The position numbers were made by a program, and so were the translations under genes. 64,000 nucleotides of DNA from contig LR746273.1 in the NCBI GenBank assembly GCA_902729315.2, forward strand, positions 6,468,501 through 6,532,500. The letters are read 5' to 3'. This document shows positions 47,037 to 58,094 of this stretch, piece by piece (the stretch's first letter is position 1; every line of letters starts with the position of its first letter). This DNA comes from Spirodela intermedia (taxonomy: Eukaryota; Streptophyta; Magnoliopsida; Alismatales; Araceae). The notes below the pieces were generated by a model. That model made no database searches and was not told the DNA's origin. It saw only the letters and a list, made by a program, of their open reading frames with translations.

Positions 47037-50000
47037 TGTGGTTTAGTTCCGAATTCATCGCAACTGTTGAAGAAGACGTATTAATGGGTCAGATCATGGC
47101 CCATTTTAAAGTTCAAGATAAAGTTCTACCGAGATGAGGCGCTTCTTGTTGGCATGCCCAAAAAGCGATTCTACATTCAAAAAAATAGCGACGACGATAT
47201 GTATTCACAAAGTTTTATTCTATAAAAAAATCAATTTTGACATGTTTAGTTTTCGAAAATGAGGGTGGACTTGTTCAATGTTGGAACATTAAATACATTC
47301 AATGAAGTTGGAAAATATGTCATTTAATGTTGCTTTGATTAGTAGAGTATATCCGTTGTGTAAAAAAAAAAAAAGTGCAGTATAACAAAGTTAATAGTTC
47401 AAAATAAAAATTTTGCATTGTAAAATAGTATAAATTGATACTTTAATATATGAAGTTTACATTGTATGATAGTAAAGTATATATCAAGGTCGATACTTTC
47501 AAGATTTGCAAGTTAATGCTTCAAAGTAAATCTCAATTGACATTCTTTCAACGTGCTGACGCTATGGGAAACCTTCTGATAAAATTGTAAGGAAGTTTTA
47601 AAGCCATCAGCCATAATGCTTAATTTATTTCTCCTTCATACTAATTGGTTCATAGTGATAAAACTTTATAACTAGTATATTTTAGAGCCCTGAATCTAGA
47701 ATGGTGAGCTCACACTTGATTTCTATAAATCATGCATCCCTTTTGCATTATTATCTTAAAGGTCCATATATAGTTAAGTCACTTGAACTAAATTATGTCA
47801 TATATGTTATGCCAAGTTTTATTCTTTAGTAATATATTATGAAAATGGAAACAATTCATGTCCCTTCTCTTAGCTCCTTCATGGCCTCATCAAATGCAAT
47901 ATGGTTCTATTATCACCATTCTTCATTGGCCCATTGCCAAATGTTTATATTGTTGGTTATATTTTAGTTTAGATTATATACCAAGAGAGGTGGAGTGAAT
48001 AATTTTCAATTATAATTTAATAGTTTTACTTATTTTAAATACGTTCTATCAATTTTATCTGCAGTGAGTTGTCATAGTTTCTTATAAGTCCACATAGAAG
48101 GGTTTGGGATGTTATACACTAGTCTAGGTCACCACATTACTTGTTTGACTTGGTCAACACATTTAGTAAAGAGTACTACATGTGTAAGTTGTAATTTTTT
48201 TTACAGTTGTTTCATATTTACGTAGATCAAGTCTGTATTTGAAGGGTTCATACCCATGGTTTCTACTATTTTATTTCAGAATTATACTAGTGAATTTCAT
48301 ATGATGAACAAATCCATCACATGGTAGAGTTGACAACTCTATCATGCAACATTACACACCAAAGCATTAACTTGGCTTTCTACCCTTATTATGAGGATTA
48401 TCCTAGAGTGCTTTCACATAGGAAATCAATTTCAATGAACTTACACTCATGTTTCAATACTGAAAGAATATGCTTTTTGATGTTGTAAGCAATTTAGACA
48501 CCAAAGAAAATTTGGCAAGTAATAACTTGCATCAGATTTTTGGGGTGAATTTCAAAACGTACAGCAAGAGATGATCGATTATTGAAGTACTCTTTGAAAT
48601 CTCTTCTATGACCTATTTATATAATCCTAAAACTTGATCATCAAAAAATAATTATGTAAGATATGATTGATCAAATATTTCTGAAGTTAACATGAGTTAG
48701 GCTGTTACTTTACCAACTTTTTGACTAAGTTAGTATGCATGCATGTTAGACAATAACTTTTCTAAGATAACTTTGATTTTTATAACTTTTCAAGATATGT
48801 AGTCTTTGTCAAAGATCCATTATCTTGTGTTAGATTATTTATTGTGTCATAAGTGTGAATCTTCTTAGAGAAAATCTACCTTTTCCCAATCTTGAGATTT
48901 AGTTTGACTTTTGGAGTCGACAAATTTTCATCTTTAGACGTAGATATGTTGACATAATCTTTTGTGTTGTCATACTTTTCTTTCTTCAAGTTGGTATAAA
49001 CACTTTTACAAGTCCCTACAAGTCATAAATATAGAAAGTGATTTTTTTTCTCTCATCTTATTTTTCTTTTGAAACACTTTTTGTGATCCAATTTGATTTA
49101 TTTTTATACATGACTTTGTTGACATCTCTTTCTGATACCTCAAAAAATGTTTACATAGAAAAGGGAAATATATATAATTATTTATATCTTAATTCTTTGA
49201 TTCATATAGTGAATCTTGAACTGCTTAGTTACCTAAAAAAAAAGGGTCAATTTTTTATGTTTATCTTTAAGTACTTAGTTATCAACAACAAATCTTGAAA
49301 CCAAACAAATAACTTCAAGAGAGGGAGACAAATCAGAAGGAGACATGATAGTCCAACATATGATTTGTTGTTGAAGAAATAGCAATGAGAAAGGGGATAA
49401 CATGGGTGGTTGTTATTTCCTAGACTCATATTTAGGCTTTCATAAGTGGAGAGAGAGGGTAATTCAATCCTTTTTCTAGAGTATGATAAATTATTGGTGT
49501 ATTTTTCTAGGTTCCATATATTTGATTAAAGTACACTTGCTAGTGATCTAGAGTTTGCTTCCAAGAAGATTCTTACACTTTTAATGAAATATTAACTTTC
49601 TAGAGATATAAGTCATACATTAGTTATTACTATAAAAGTATACTTCTCTAATTTCTATCATTTAAATTTTCCATGAAAATTACAAAACACTATTTTCTAG
49701 TTACAAAATGTACATACAAGGCAACACAAACTACAAAAAGGATTGTGAATCTTAAATCGAAATAGAGGCCGTTGGTAAATGAAAGTCAAAGCAAGAAGAT
49801 TTCAAACATTGACAAGTTCATTCACCATAGTTCATGCAATAGAGTTACTAGATCAGTAATAGAACTCCCATTATAGTTGATACCATCACATCTACTTTGA
49901 TTAATTATTTTATAAGAAGGTAAACTAAATTACATTTGATGAAGATTCTCATTACACTCTATTGTACATACCTTGTATCTTCCTTATGTCATTGACAATT

Positions 50001-50927
50001 GATTGAAACAACTTGATTTTGAGCCTATTATTATTAATGCGTGCCCTTAACTAAGTTTTATAGTGGTGAAAAATCTATATTTGGGCACTAAAGAACTAAA
50101 GTGAAGTGTGGATTGCTTCCAAAAAAAGGAGGCTCAACAAAACTAGAATGGTCATAGGGGGACCCTTTACAAAGAGGTCATTGCAAAATGTGACTTATTG
50201 AATGTCATTTAATCTATGTTGAATGAGTGAAATCTATAACAACAATGGGTTGACCAAGGTAGGTTGATATTGGAGATGATGGAGAAACACATGGGTTAGT
50301 ACTCACTAGAATGGATGAAGATTGCATGGAAGTGGCAATGAGGTATAGATAGGAATTTGATTCAATTCAAGGTCAAGTAAAGTTTCCTCTAAAGAGTATG
50401 TTAATTCTAAGTCAAGCACATCTTGTCGTTGACATAACGACAAAGGAGCAAAAGGGTCATTTTACAACACAATATTATAATCAAATATCATGAAAATGAT
50501 GCTAAACGGTTATCTTAGCACATTATCACATAAATTTGGTATTCAATGCTTGTTCTCTTGTCCATACATGCTTTAGAAGAAATGACTAAACTCTTGAGGT
50601 CATCTCACGCAATGAATAGTCCAAAATAAGAAGAATCATTGATTAGAAAAAGTCATGTAACACGAATTAGTCTGTTGTAAACTCAAAGTAGAGTCGTAGA
50701 GGGTAGCAGAGCCTAACCCACTCTAAGCCTAGCAACTTGGTTGTTGACTTTATCCAATTTCTTATGACCTAAATCGAAAACCATGATTTGTCGACGACCC
50801 AAAATATTACTACAACTACCTGTGAGTTCTTTTCATGGCTCGCATGGGATGAATAGAGTTTAGTGGAGAGCAGCCCGATCTAACAACTCATTTCCATGCC
50901 CATTAAGTCTCTTGATACTCTTGATCT
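47037..50927. other. AT-rich gene-free interval, probably old transposon sequence
   Basis: About 3.9 kb of AT-rich DNA without a recognisable protein domain. Near 47970-48010, TATACCAAGAGAGGTGGAGTG resembles the leader of copia-type LTRs, but no partner LTR or coding remnant was found. Short open frames such as the one at 49038-49298 are hydrophobic chance frames. Confidence 0.35.
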
Positions 50928-51139
50928 GGCATCTCTCATGGTCTGCCAACGTATACAGCGAGGGCTTTGTCATCCAGCGACCGACAACCCCGCCGGCCTA
51001 CAACCGCAGCTGGCGGTCCCATCGGGTTTGCTTGTCCTTCCCGGTGGATCCTCTCCCTCCCCCTCTCTCACAATCTGAACCTTTCTGCGCCTGACCAATA
51101 ATTTGCTGGCCGCTGGAGGCCTTCAACTTGCCCGTTTAC

Positions 51140-51196
<57 letters not shown>

Positions 51197-51516
51197 ACAC
51201 GGATTTCATACTATACGTATCACGTCCAATCTTGCACCCTTCCGCCGACCGGCCGCCACGGAAGTTCGGTAATAGAATACTTACGGCGATATCATTCATT
51301 ATTATATTGATGCCTTTTAAGACATGTAATCAAATTGTGACTCGACTCCCCCTCATCAATCTTGGATGAACATTCTCTTTTTTAATCTCCCGCTCCCTCA
51401 GCCGCCGCCGCCCTGGCCCTACGTCATCCCCCCCTTCGATGCCATCCTCCCCGAGGACCGGCCGTTGACCTTCGTCCCAATTAGGTCTTCCCGAGACGCC
51501 CTGGGCCTTGTCTCGC
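50928..51516 (+). other. Coding-like GC-rich island, two possible exons, gene not recognised
   Basis: A frame at 50946-51018 reads NVYSEGFVIQRPTTPPAYNR then SWRSHR with codon use typical of exons in this window. It ends at a weak donor (CGG|GTTTGC) or a better one (CCG|GTGGAT) slightly later. After a (CT)n tract, a strong pyrimidine-rich acceptor (CCCTCAG) at 51399-51402 opens a second in-phase frame, WPYVIPPFDAILPEDRPLTF, with a donor near 51484. The pieces join in phase. I do not recognise the product and could not extend it either way. It may be a gene remnant or chance. Confidence 0.25.
51144..51192 (+). repeat. (CT)n microsatellite
   Basis: About 48 bases of CT repeats between the two possible exons of the coding-like island. 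Confidence 0.95.
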
Positions 51517-52330
51517 TATGCGTCGGTGCACGGGGGGGGGGCGGGGGGGGGGCGGGGGGGGGGCACCGGACCGAGACCAGACGAAGCCTATTACTTGTCC
51601 AATCGATCAGATCAGCCAGTCCACAAAAAAGGGGCTTAATGGGCCGGGGTCACGGTCTCCGAAGTGGTTTCTTCAGGGACGGAAGAGGTGATAACGTCAA
51701 TCATGCAGTCAAACCAGGGCCCACTAAGAGGAATCCGGCTCAATGGGTCTCAAAGCTGAGAGACGTGGGCGGCGTGGCGACCACCCACCCCTTCTTCCTT
51801 ATCCCCTCCGTGCTGACGGTCTTCCTTTCTGGACTCGTCGGTCTTGTGGGGCCCCTTGGATTTCCGCTGAAGTCCAAAAGGGGACTTGTGGGTCCCAGGG
51901 ATGGGAGAGAGATACTGACGACTGGGCCACGTGGCGTGCTTGATCGCTGTCAACTGGCTGTAATGGGCCAGCGGGGATATCAGCGGGGGATTCGGGTCGG
52001 CCCATTTGAGCAAGGAGCCGGGGAGGGTGGGGCCCCGTGGTCCGACGACGTGGATCCTTTTGCCCGGAATATCGAGGGCGGCCAGTTGACCATGGGTGAT
52101 ATTTCCACGGCTTTCTTCGTTGAGGATCCTTCCGCGGCTCCCCGGAGGTGCAGCAAGTCGCCATTCGTGGCGACGGCTCACGCGGAGTCCTTTTCGGGGA
52201 AAGGTAGTGGCTTTTGGGTGCGTTGAAATCTTGGCCCGTCTTTGTTGTTTACTCGCTGGATTTCATGCAGATACCGTCCCCAGTTTCTATACCCAACCAC
52301 TCACGGAACGTAGGCTCCTCCTCCTCCCCT

Positions 52331-52366
<36 letters not shown>

Positions 52367-52532
52367 AGCTTTCCGACGCCTTCCGCCTGCTGGTGTTTAC
52401 TTCTTGTGATTCTCGTAGCTCTCTCTCTCCCTCGCTGGCTTTCCGACGCCTTCCGCCTACCGGTGTTTACTTCTTGCGATTCTTGTAGATAGCATCGCGT
52501 TTTAAACCTAACAAAAAATAGAACGTTGGACT

Positions 52533-52571
<39 letters not shown>

Positions 52572-53247
52572 GTCTTAGCGCTTTTCTGACTCATTGTGCG
52601 AACAGAAAACAGAGTTGCTTGTAGCTGAAAGCCACGCTATCTCAACTCCTCCCCCTCTCGTTCAGAAATGGTGGCTTCAAAAGCTCTTCGTCCTTTCAAC
52701 GTTACTCTCACAGAGAAAGAGGGAAGGAGAGAGACAGAGAGCTTCTGTTCTGTCAACGTTCGTTTGAGAGAGAAAGAGATCCCTGTCACTCTCTACATAA
52801 GATCTGCCGACGACCCGCGAACGGAAGTCAAAAGATGGACACGTTGGTCAACTCTCTTTGGGTCGTTCACACGCCACGTGGCCTACCGCCCTCCTTTAGA
52901 CTCTCCAACCTAGCCTGAAACCTTATTTTTTGGAATCCATCCACTGACATGCCGAAAGGCGGCATGTTGGGTTGGGCCCCCAGTACGGGCCCAATAGCCC
53001 CACCCCACTGCAGGCCCGGTTTCCGAAACCGTGTAGACCAGACATAAACGAGGCTTCTCTCTTCACCGCCGCCGTCGTCATGGCGGTCGTCAGCGTGACC
53101 CCACCCGTCCCGTCATGTCCGCGAAGAATCGAAGGTGGGCTCTTCGAGCTGATCTTCCTGCTGCCAGACAACATGGGTTGCTCCCATCACCGGCTTCCAT
53201 ATACCAATTATTGTAGTTTAGTATATTAGTCTGTCATTCATACTTTG

Positions 53248-53290
<43 letters not shown>

Positions 53291-53549
53291 GGTGGGGATG
53301 AGAGGGTTGTTTGTCAGCTGATCGTCGTAGAAAGAAGGCTAGTTGATATTAGGGCTTGAAGAAAGGAGATGCGGCTAAAGCCAATCATTTATGGCGGAGG
53401 ATAAGCGCAGTCCCTTTGGCGGCCGCTCGTAGCGCAACCCGAAAAGGGTCGAGGGCTTGGTGGGTCTCCTTCCCCCGGCCTCCACCACCTCCCAGCGGAC
53501 ATTAAATTTCCACCGCACGACACCTAGCGCAGCGCCTGGTTCTCCTTCC
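51517..53549. other. Repeat-rich upstream region of the amino acid permease gene
   Basis: It holds a G-run cluster at 51532-51563, a long unsupported open frame (51366-52226), CT tracts at about 52340-52367 and 52541-52568, a 70-bp tandem duplication at 52368-52490, and a GA tract at about 53252-53287. The frame at 52668-52913 lies between repeats and shows no known domain. No gene is supported. Confidence 0.45.
52368..52490 (+). repeat. Tandem duplication, period 70 bp, two copies
   Basis: GCTTTCCGACGCCTTCCGCC begins at 52368 and again at 52438. The copies continue with GGTGTTTACTTCTTG and GATTCT, with a few substitutions. The duplication lies between two CT tracts about 1.1 kb upstream of the permease start. 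Confidence 0.9.
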
Positions 53550-53556
53550 TATAAAG
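53550..53556 (+). promoter_or_regulatory. TATA box of the amino acid permease gene
   Basis: TATAAAG in GC-rich flanks, 77 bases upstream of the ATG at 53633. At the usual spacing transcription would start near 53580, giving a leader of about 50 nt. Confidence 0.65.
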
Positions 53557-53632
53557 CGGCTGCTGGCTACTGCTCCTTCACCAGCGTTGCCCACCTCCTC
53601 TTCCCTCCTCCATCGCTCTCCCAGCTCGGAAA

Positions 53633-54897
53633 ATGGCGTTGGAGACGGAGCACAAGAACGCCTTCGCCGTGGAATCCGTCGAGCTCGCCGAGCACGGCGA
53701 CGTTGGCAAGAACGTTGACGACGATGGCCGTGAGAAGAGGACTGGTAAGCCTCTTCCCCTACCGTTTCTACGCTCTTGGCCAAGACAGGATTCCGCTCAT
53801 GCGTTTCCTTGCTTTTCTTGCTCCACCGGCAGGGACTTTGTTAACGGCGAGCGCCCATATCATAACGGCGGTGATCGGGTCGGGGGTGCTGTCTCTGGCA
53901 TGGGCCAACGCTCAGTTAGGGTGGGTAGCTGGGCCAGTCGTCCTCATGGCTTTCTCCGGAATCACCTGGTTCACCTCCACGCTACTTGCAGACTGCTACC
54001 GCACCCCCGACCCCGTCACCGGGAAGAGGAACTACACCTACATGGACGTCGTCAGGGCCAACCTTGGTAGCCCTCTGAAACCCATTTATTGCACCATTTT
54101 CACCATTCTTCTCTGCATCGGAACTCATCTTCTGACAAGGACTCCTCTCTCTCTCCCCCTATTTATCCGTCTGACTATTATCTCTCCTTCTTTTTCCTCT
54201 CATTCGCCCCCCAGGTGGCCTCAAGGTCCTGTTTTGCGGGGTTGCTCAGTACTGCAACCTTATCGGGGTCAGTATTGGCTACACTATCACGGGCTCCATT
54301 AGCATGGCGTAAGAGTCAATCTTTCGGGCTTCTGGGCATCTCCCTACTCTCCGTTCGATAATTTTATTTGTGCTTTGATAATCTGATCAGAGCCGTCCAG
54401 AGGTCCGACTGCTTCCACTCGGAGGGCCATGTTGCTAGGTGCATCGTCTCCAACTACGGCTTCATGGCCATCTTCGCCTCCATCCAGATTGTCCTCTCTC
54501 AGATACCCAACTTCCACAAACTGTGGTGGCTCTCCATCGTCGCCGCGGTCATGTCCTTCGCTTACTCCTCCATCGGCCTCGGCCTCTCCATCGCCAGGAT
54601 CGCAGGTTCCAATATAGTAAAGAAATATCATATATTTCTCTGCATGCACTATTTACCGCGGATTTACTGACCTTTAATTACTCAACAAGGGTAAGTATTA
54701 TTTCCTTCTAAACCTGATCCTGAGAGATTCGCGGGGTGTGACTCGCAGAGAGACCGGATGTGAGGACGACGCTCACGGGGGTGACGGTGGGGGTCGACGT
54801 GTCCGGCGCTCAGAAGGTCTGGAGGACGTTTCAATCTCTTGGGAATATCGCCTTCGCCTACTCCTTCTCTAACGTCCTCATCGAGATCCAGGTATCA

Positions 54898-54932
<35 letters not shown>

Positions 54933-56044
54933 CTATCTCTATCTTCGTGTATATACATATCTACACGCACACATCTGTCCATCTATCTCTCGCAATCTCT
55001 CCCACTGGTTTACATTCTTGGAGCAGTAGTTACTATCGTTATTCTCTATTTACTCGGAAAGGGCAGACTCTATGACCGACACAGAACTTTGAGGGCATAT
55101 TATGACCAATCCGTGGCCGTTCGAGGCTACAGAATGTCGGATTTTCAATGTGGTTGACTATGCCTGAGGGGGAAAATTCTTGACCGGTAGTCGTGCCCCG
55201 CCAGATGCGTTCTTGTCTTTCCCTCCTGGACACGCGTGCCCTCGGAATCCATCGATTCGGGGGGCCTTGGCTGCATGCCCTTTTGTGCAATAAATACTTC
55301 TTTTGACGAATCCAAACACAGTCCGTCCGTGGTCACCGTGGAATCTACCTGGGTCTTCCTGGAATTCCGAATCATTGGTTCTCAATTTAATAGATAGTGA
55401 TAGGTAAGGAAATAAATAAATTTCAAGATGCTCCGTCAGGTTGGTTGTCATGGCCCAAGTGATCCCGGGGATCGGCGAAGAGACTGGGTTATCTGGGTTA
55501 GACTTGGACTAGGATGAAGTCTACCTTGAAATTTTACTGCCCATTTTTATTGACATAGGTACAAATTCTCTCTCTCTCTCGCTCTCTAACTCTATTCTTA
55601 TCTATATTAGGTTTGGGTTTTGACAAAGTTCTGCTTATAAGTTCTTCGGATTTACGAAAACGTGTAATTACCTCCCCCCCACCCCCGGCGTCTCTGTGTG
55701 TCTCTCTCTCGATTCTTACCTGGGTTAAATTTGAACTTTGATAAGTCCTACGGCTTTATAACCATATGTAATTCTTTCTTTCCCTCCCTCCCTCTCTCTC
55801 TCTGTATATATCTCTCTCTATGGGTGAAGTTTGGGTTTTGGATTAAGTCATCTTAGAATTCTTCTGGATTTATCCTCACATGTGCGATTATCTCTCCCTT
55901 TATCCATGCTAATGTTTAGACTTCTATGAGTCCAGTTTTATTGCCGGCGGTGCAGTTCACTCTCGTCTGCGTCAAGATTAGGCTTTTGGCAATAAACCTC
56001 AGCTTAGAAGCCCGGATTTATTGTCGCACGAGGCATTCCCTCCT

Positions 56045-56084
<40 letters not shown>

Positions 56085-57254
56085 CCGAAGATGAACATGA
56101 GAGACAGGCCTACATAACGCCATCCTTGATTAGAGTCCATCCAACTTGGACATGCAGTCCATGGAGAGTAGATAACTTCTGAGTTATTATTTTTATCGCG
56201 GCGGCGGTGCCTGATGATATGTATCCGAACTCAGGACACCTTGAGGTCGAGCCCCCCGGAGAACCAGGTGATGAAGAAGGCCTCATTCGTCGGCGTGTCC
56301 ACGACGACGGTTTTCTACGTGCTCTGCGGCTGCCTGGGCTACGCGGCCTTCGGCAACGCAGCTCCCGGCAACTTCCTCACCGGCTTCGGCTTCTACGAGC
56401 CCTTCTGGCTCGTCGACATCGGCAACGTGTGCATCGCCATCCATCTCGTCGGCGCCTACCAGGTTCGCTTCCCTAGCACACCTCTCTCCTCTCCGATTCT
56501 TGACGTTACTTCTCTCAATTATTTGCCGCCGGTCGGTTGTCGTCGGGCGATGGCTTTTTAGGTTTGACTCCTTTCGTACTCACTTTGTTCCATGACCACG
56601 GCGGCGGCGACGGGTGTGGGTTCCCCACCCGGAAAGAGCCACTGCGCCGCCCCTTGAGAGAGAGAGGGGGGGAGAGAGAGAGGAGCACAGAAGAGAAGGT
56701 CGCATATTGTTGACCTTGCTCGCACGTGCTGCAGAGTCGGGCACGAAACAGCCTCCAGGGTTTTACAGCAGCAGACGGGGAGAGAGAGAGAGAGAGACTG
56801 ACATGAATTCCTGATGGGGGAATTGCAGGTGTTCTGCCAGCCGATCTACCAGTTCGTGGAGACGAAGAGCCGGGGGAGGTGGCCGGAGAGCAGCTTCATA
56901 TGCAGGGAGTACTCTCTGAGGGCCCCGGTGGTGGGCGAGTTCTCCGTCAACCTCTTCCGGGTGGTGTGGCGGACCTGGTACGTCGTCGTCACCGCCGTGC
57001 TCGCCATGATCTTCCCCTTCTTCAACGACTTCCTGGGGCTCATCGGGGCCTTCGCCTTCTGGCCCCTCACCGTCTACTTCCCCGTCGAGATGTACATCGC
57101 CCAGGCCAAGATCCCCCGCGGCTCCTCCGTCTGGATCGGGCTCAAGATGCTCAGCTTCGTCTGCCTGGTGATCTCCGTTGTGGCGGCGCTGGGCTCTATC
57201 CAGGGTCTAGCCACCGACGTCTCCGACTACAAGCCCTTCAAGACGGTGGGTTAG
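53633..57254 (+). CDS. Amino acid permease (AAP family), 7 exons
   Basis: AAPs are proton-coupled plasma-membrane importers of neutral and acidic amino acids used in phloem loading and seed filling. Exons 53633-53744, 53833-54066, 54215-54308, 54391-54605, 54749-54891, 56235-56462 and 56829-57254 have consistent phases and encode 483 aa, normal for the family. A polar N-terminus ending KRTG leads into TLLTASAHIITAVIGSGVLS, the first membrane segment, then LAWANAQLGWVAGP. Further segments: WFTSTLLADCYRTPDPVTGK, YCNLIGVSIGYTITGSISM, NFHKLWWLSIVAAVMSFAYS, GNIAFAYSFSNVLIEIQDTL, VFYVLCGCLGYAAFGNAAPG, FWLVDIGNVCIAIHLVGAYQ and VFCQPIYQFVE. The last segments are AFAFWPLTVYFPVEMYIAQ and LKMLSFVCLVISVVAALGSI. 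Around ten membrane spans are expected. Intron 5 is unusually long (1.3 kb) and rich in CT tracts. Which AAP isoform this is cannot be settled by eye. Confidence 0.95.
54892..56234 (+). other. Long intron 5 of the permease with several CT tracts
   Basis: The intron is 1,343 nt, while the other introns of this gene are 80-370 nt. CT-rich tracts lie near 54900-54940, 55567-55590, 55700-55810 and 56052-56080. The central 55080-55450 is GC-richer and unlike the rest, possibly an inserted element, but I recognise no terminal repeats. Confidence 0.5.
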
Positions 57255-58094
57255 CCGGAGGGCAAAGGCACCATTGCCGCCGCCGGCATAAAAATAATGC
57301 ATACTGTCTTCTTCCCTCCGGAGAAGAGAGCCTGTTAGTGTTAGAGAGTTTTTTGAGGGATGTCTCAAGGTCATATCGTCTGTATAACGGTCCAATTACG
57401 CGCTGATGTTAGGCGTTTACGGTGGAGCTGAGCTCCTCCTATAGTGGCAATTTTCCCATGTTCGTATCCTCTTCTTCTTCATCTGGTCTCGGGGCCTCTC
57501 TCTTCTTCTCTCTACATCGTATACCCCTCAACCAAGGGCGTCTTCTCTCTCTCTCTCTCTCCCCTCCTTGCAGTCTCTCGCAGACAGGTGATGATGTGAG
57601 CAAACTGCACGACAGACGGATAGCGAGAGAGAGAGAGAGAGAGAGAGGGTGCCGTATACTAATAAAGATTTTGTCAATGATGTATCTTCATAAATATCTT
57701 TTTTATTAACCATAAATCATGAAAATACTCGCCTCAAGATCTTAGCACCGAAACCAAGTTCGACACGCAACCCGAGCACCATCTCCGCCCACCTCACAGC
57801 CACCGCGGGGGGCATTTGGCAATAATGCTTATATGAACCCATTCTTTCCAATATAGTCCTCGAAGATGATTTTTATATAAATACCCCTACTCAAATATAG
57901 TCCTCCGTCCTCGTTCCCACTCGGCCCAATATTTCTCTTCGAGACGATGACCCCCCACTAATTCATGAAAAATCAGATATTTATTAGTGCCCAGTAATTT
58001 TATCTAAATATATGAGGAATTTACAGTTTCAAATCGGTAACAAGACATCGGAGGCGCGCCTACCTGGGAACACTGCCCGCCACCTTGCAAGGTC
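57255..58094. other. Interval between two convergent genes
   Basis: It holds the 3' regions of the permease (plus) and the plastid protein (minus). CT and GA tracts lie at about 57544-57562 and 57625-57649. No gene is supported. Confidence 0.45.

Noticed and set aside
49038-49298. 86-codon frame in the AT-rich interval
   Set aside because: It is Phe/Leu/Ile-rich as expected from AT-rich DNA, with no domain.
51366-52226. 286-codon frame upstream of the permease
   Set aside because: It runs through a G-homopolymer cluster and lacks a recognisable domain, and the opposite strand is open over much of it too. Only its first part overlaps a possible exon.
52668-52913. 81-codon frame after a CT tract
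   Set aside because: No known domain, surrounded by repeats, no splice partners.
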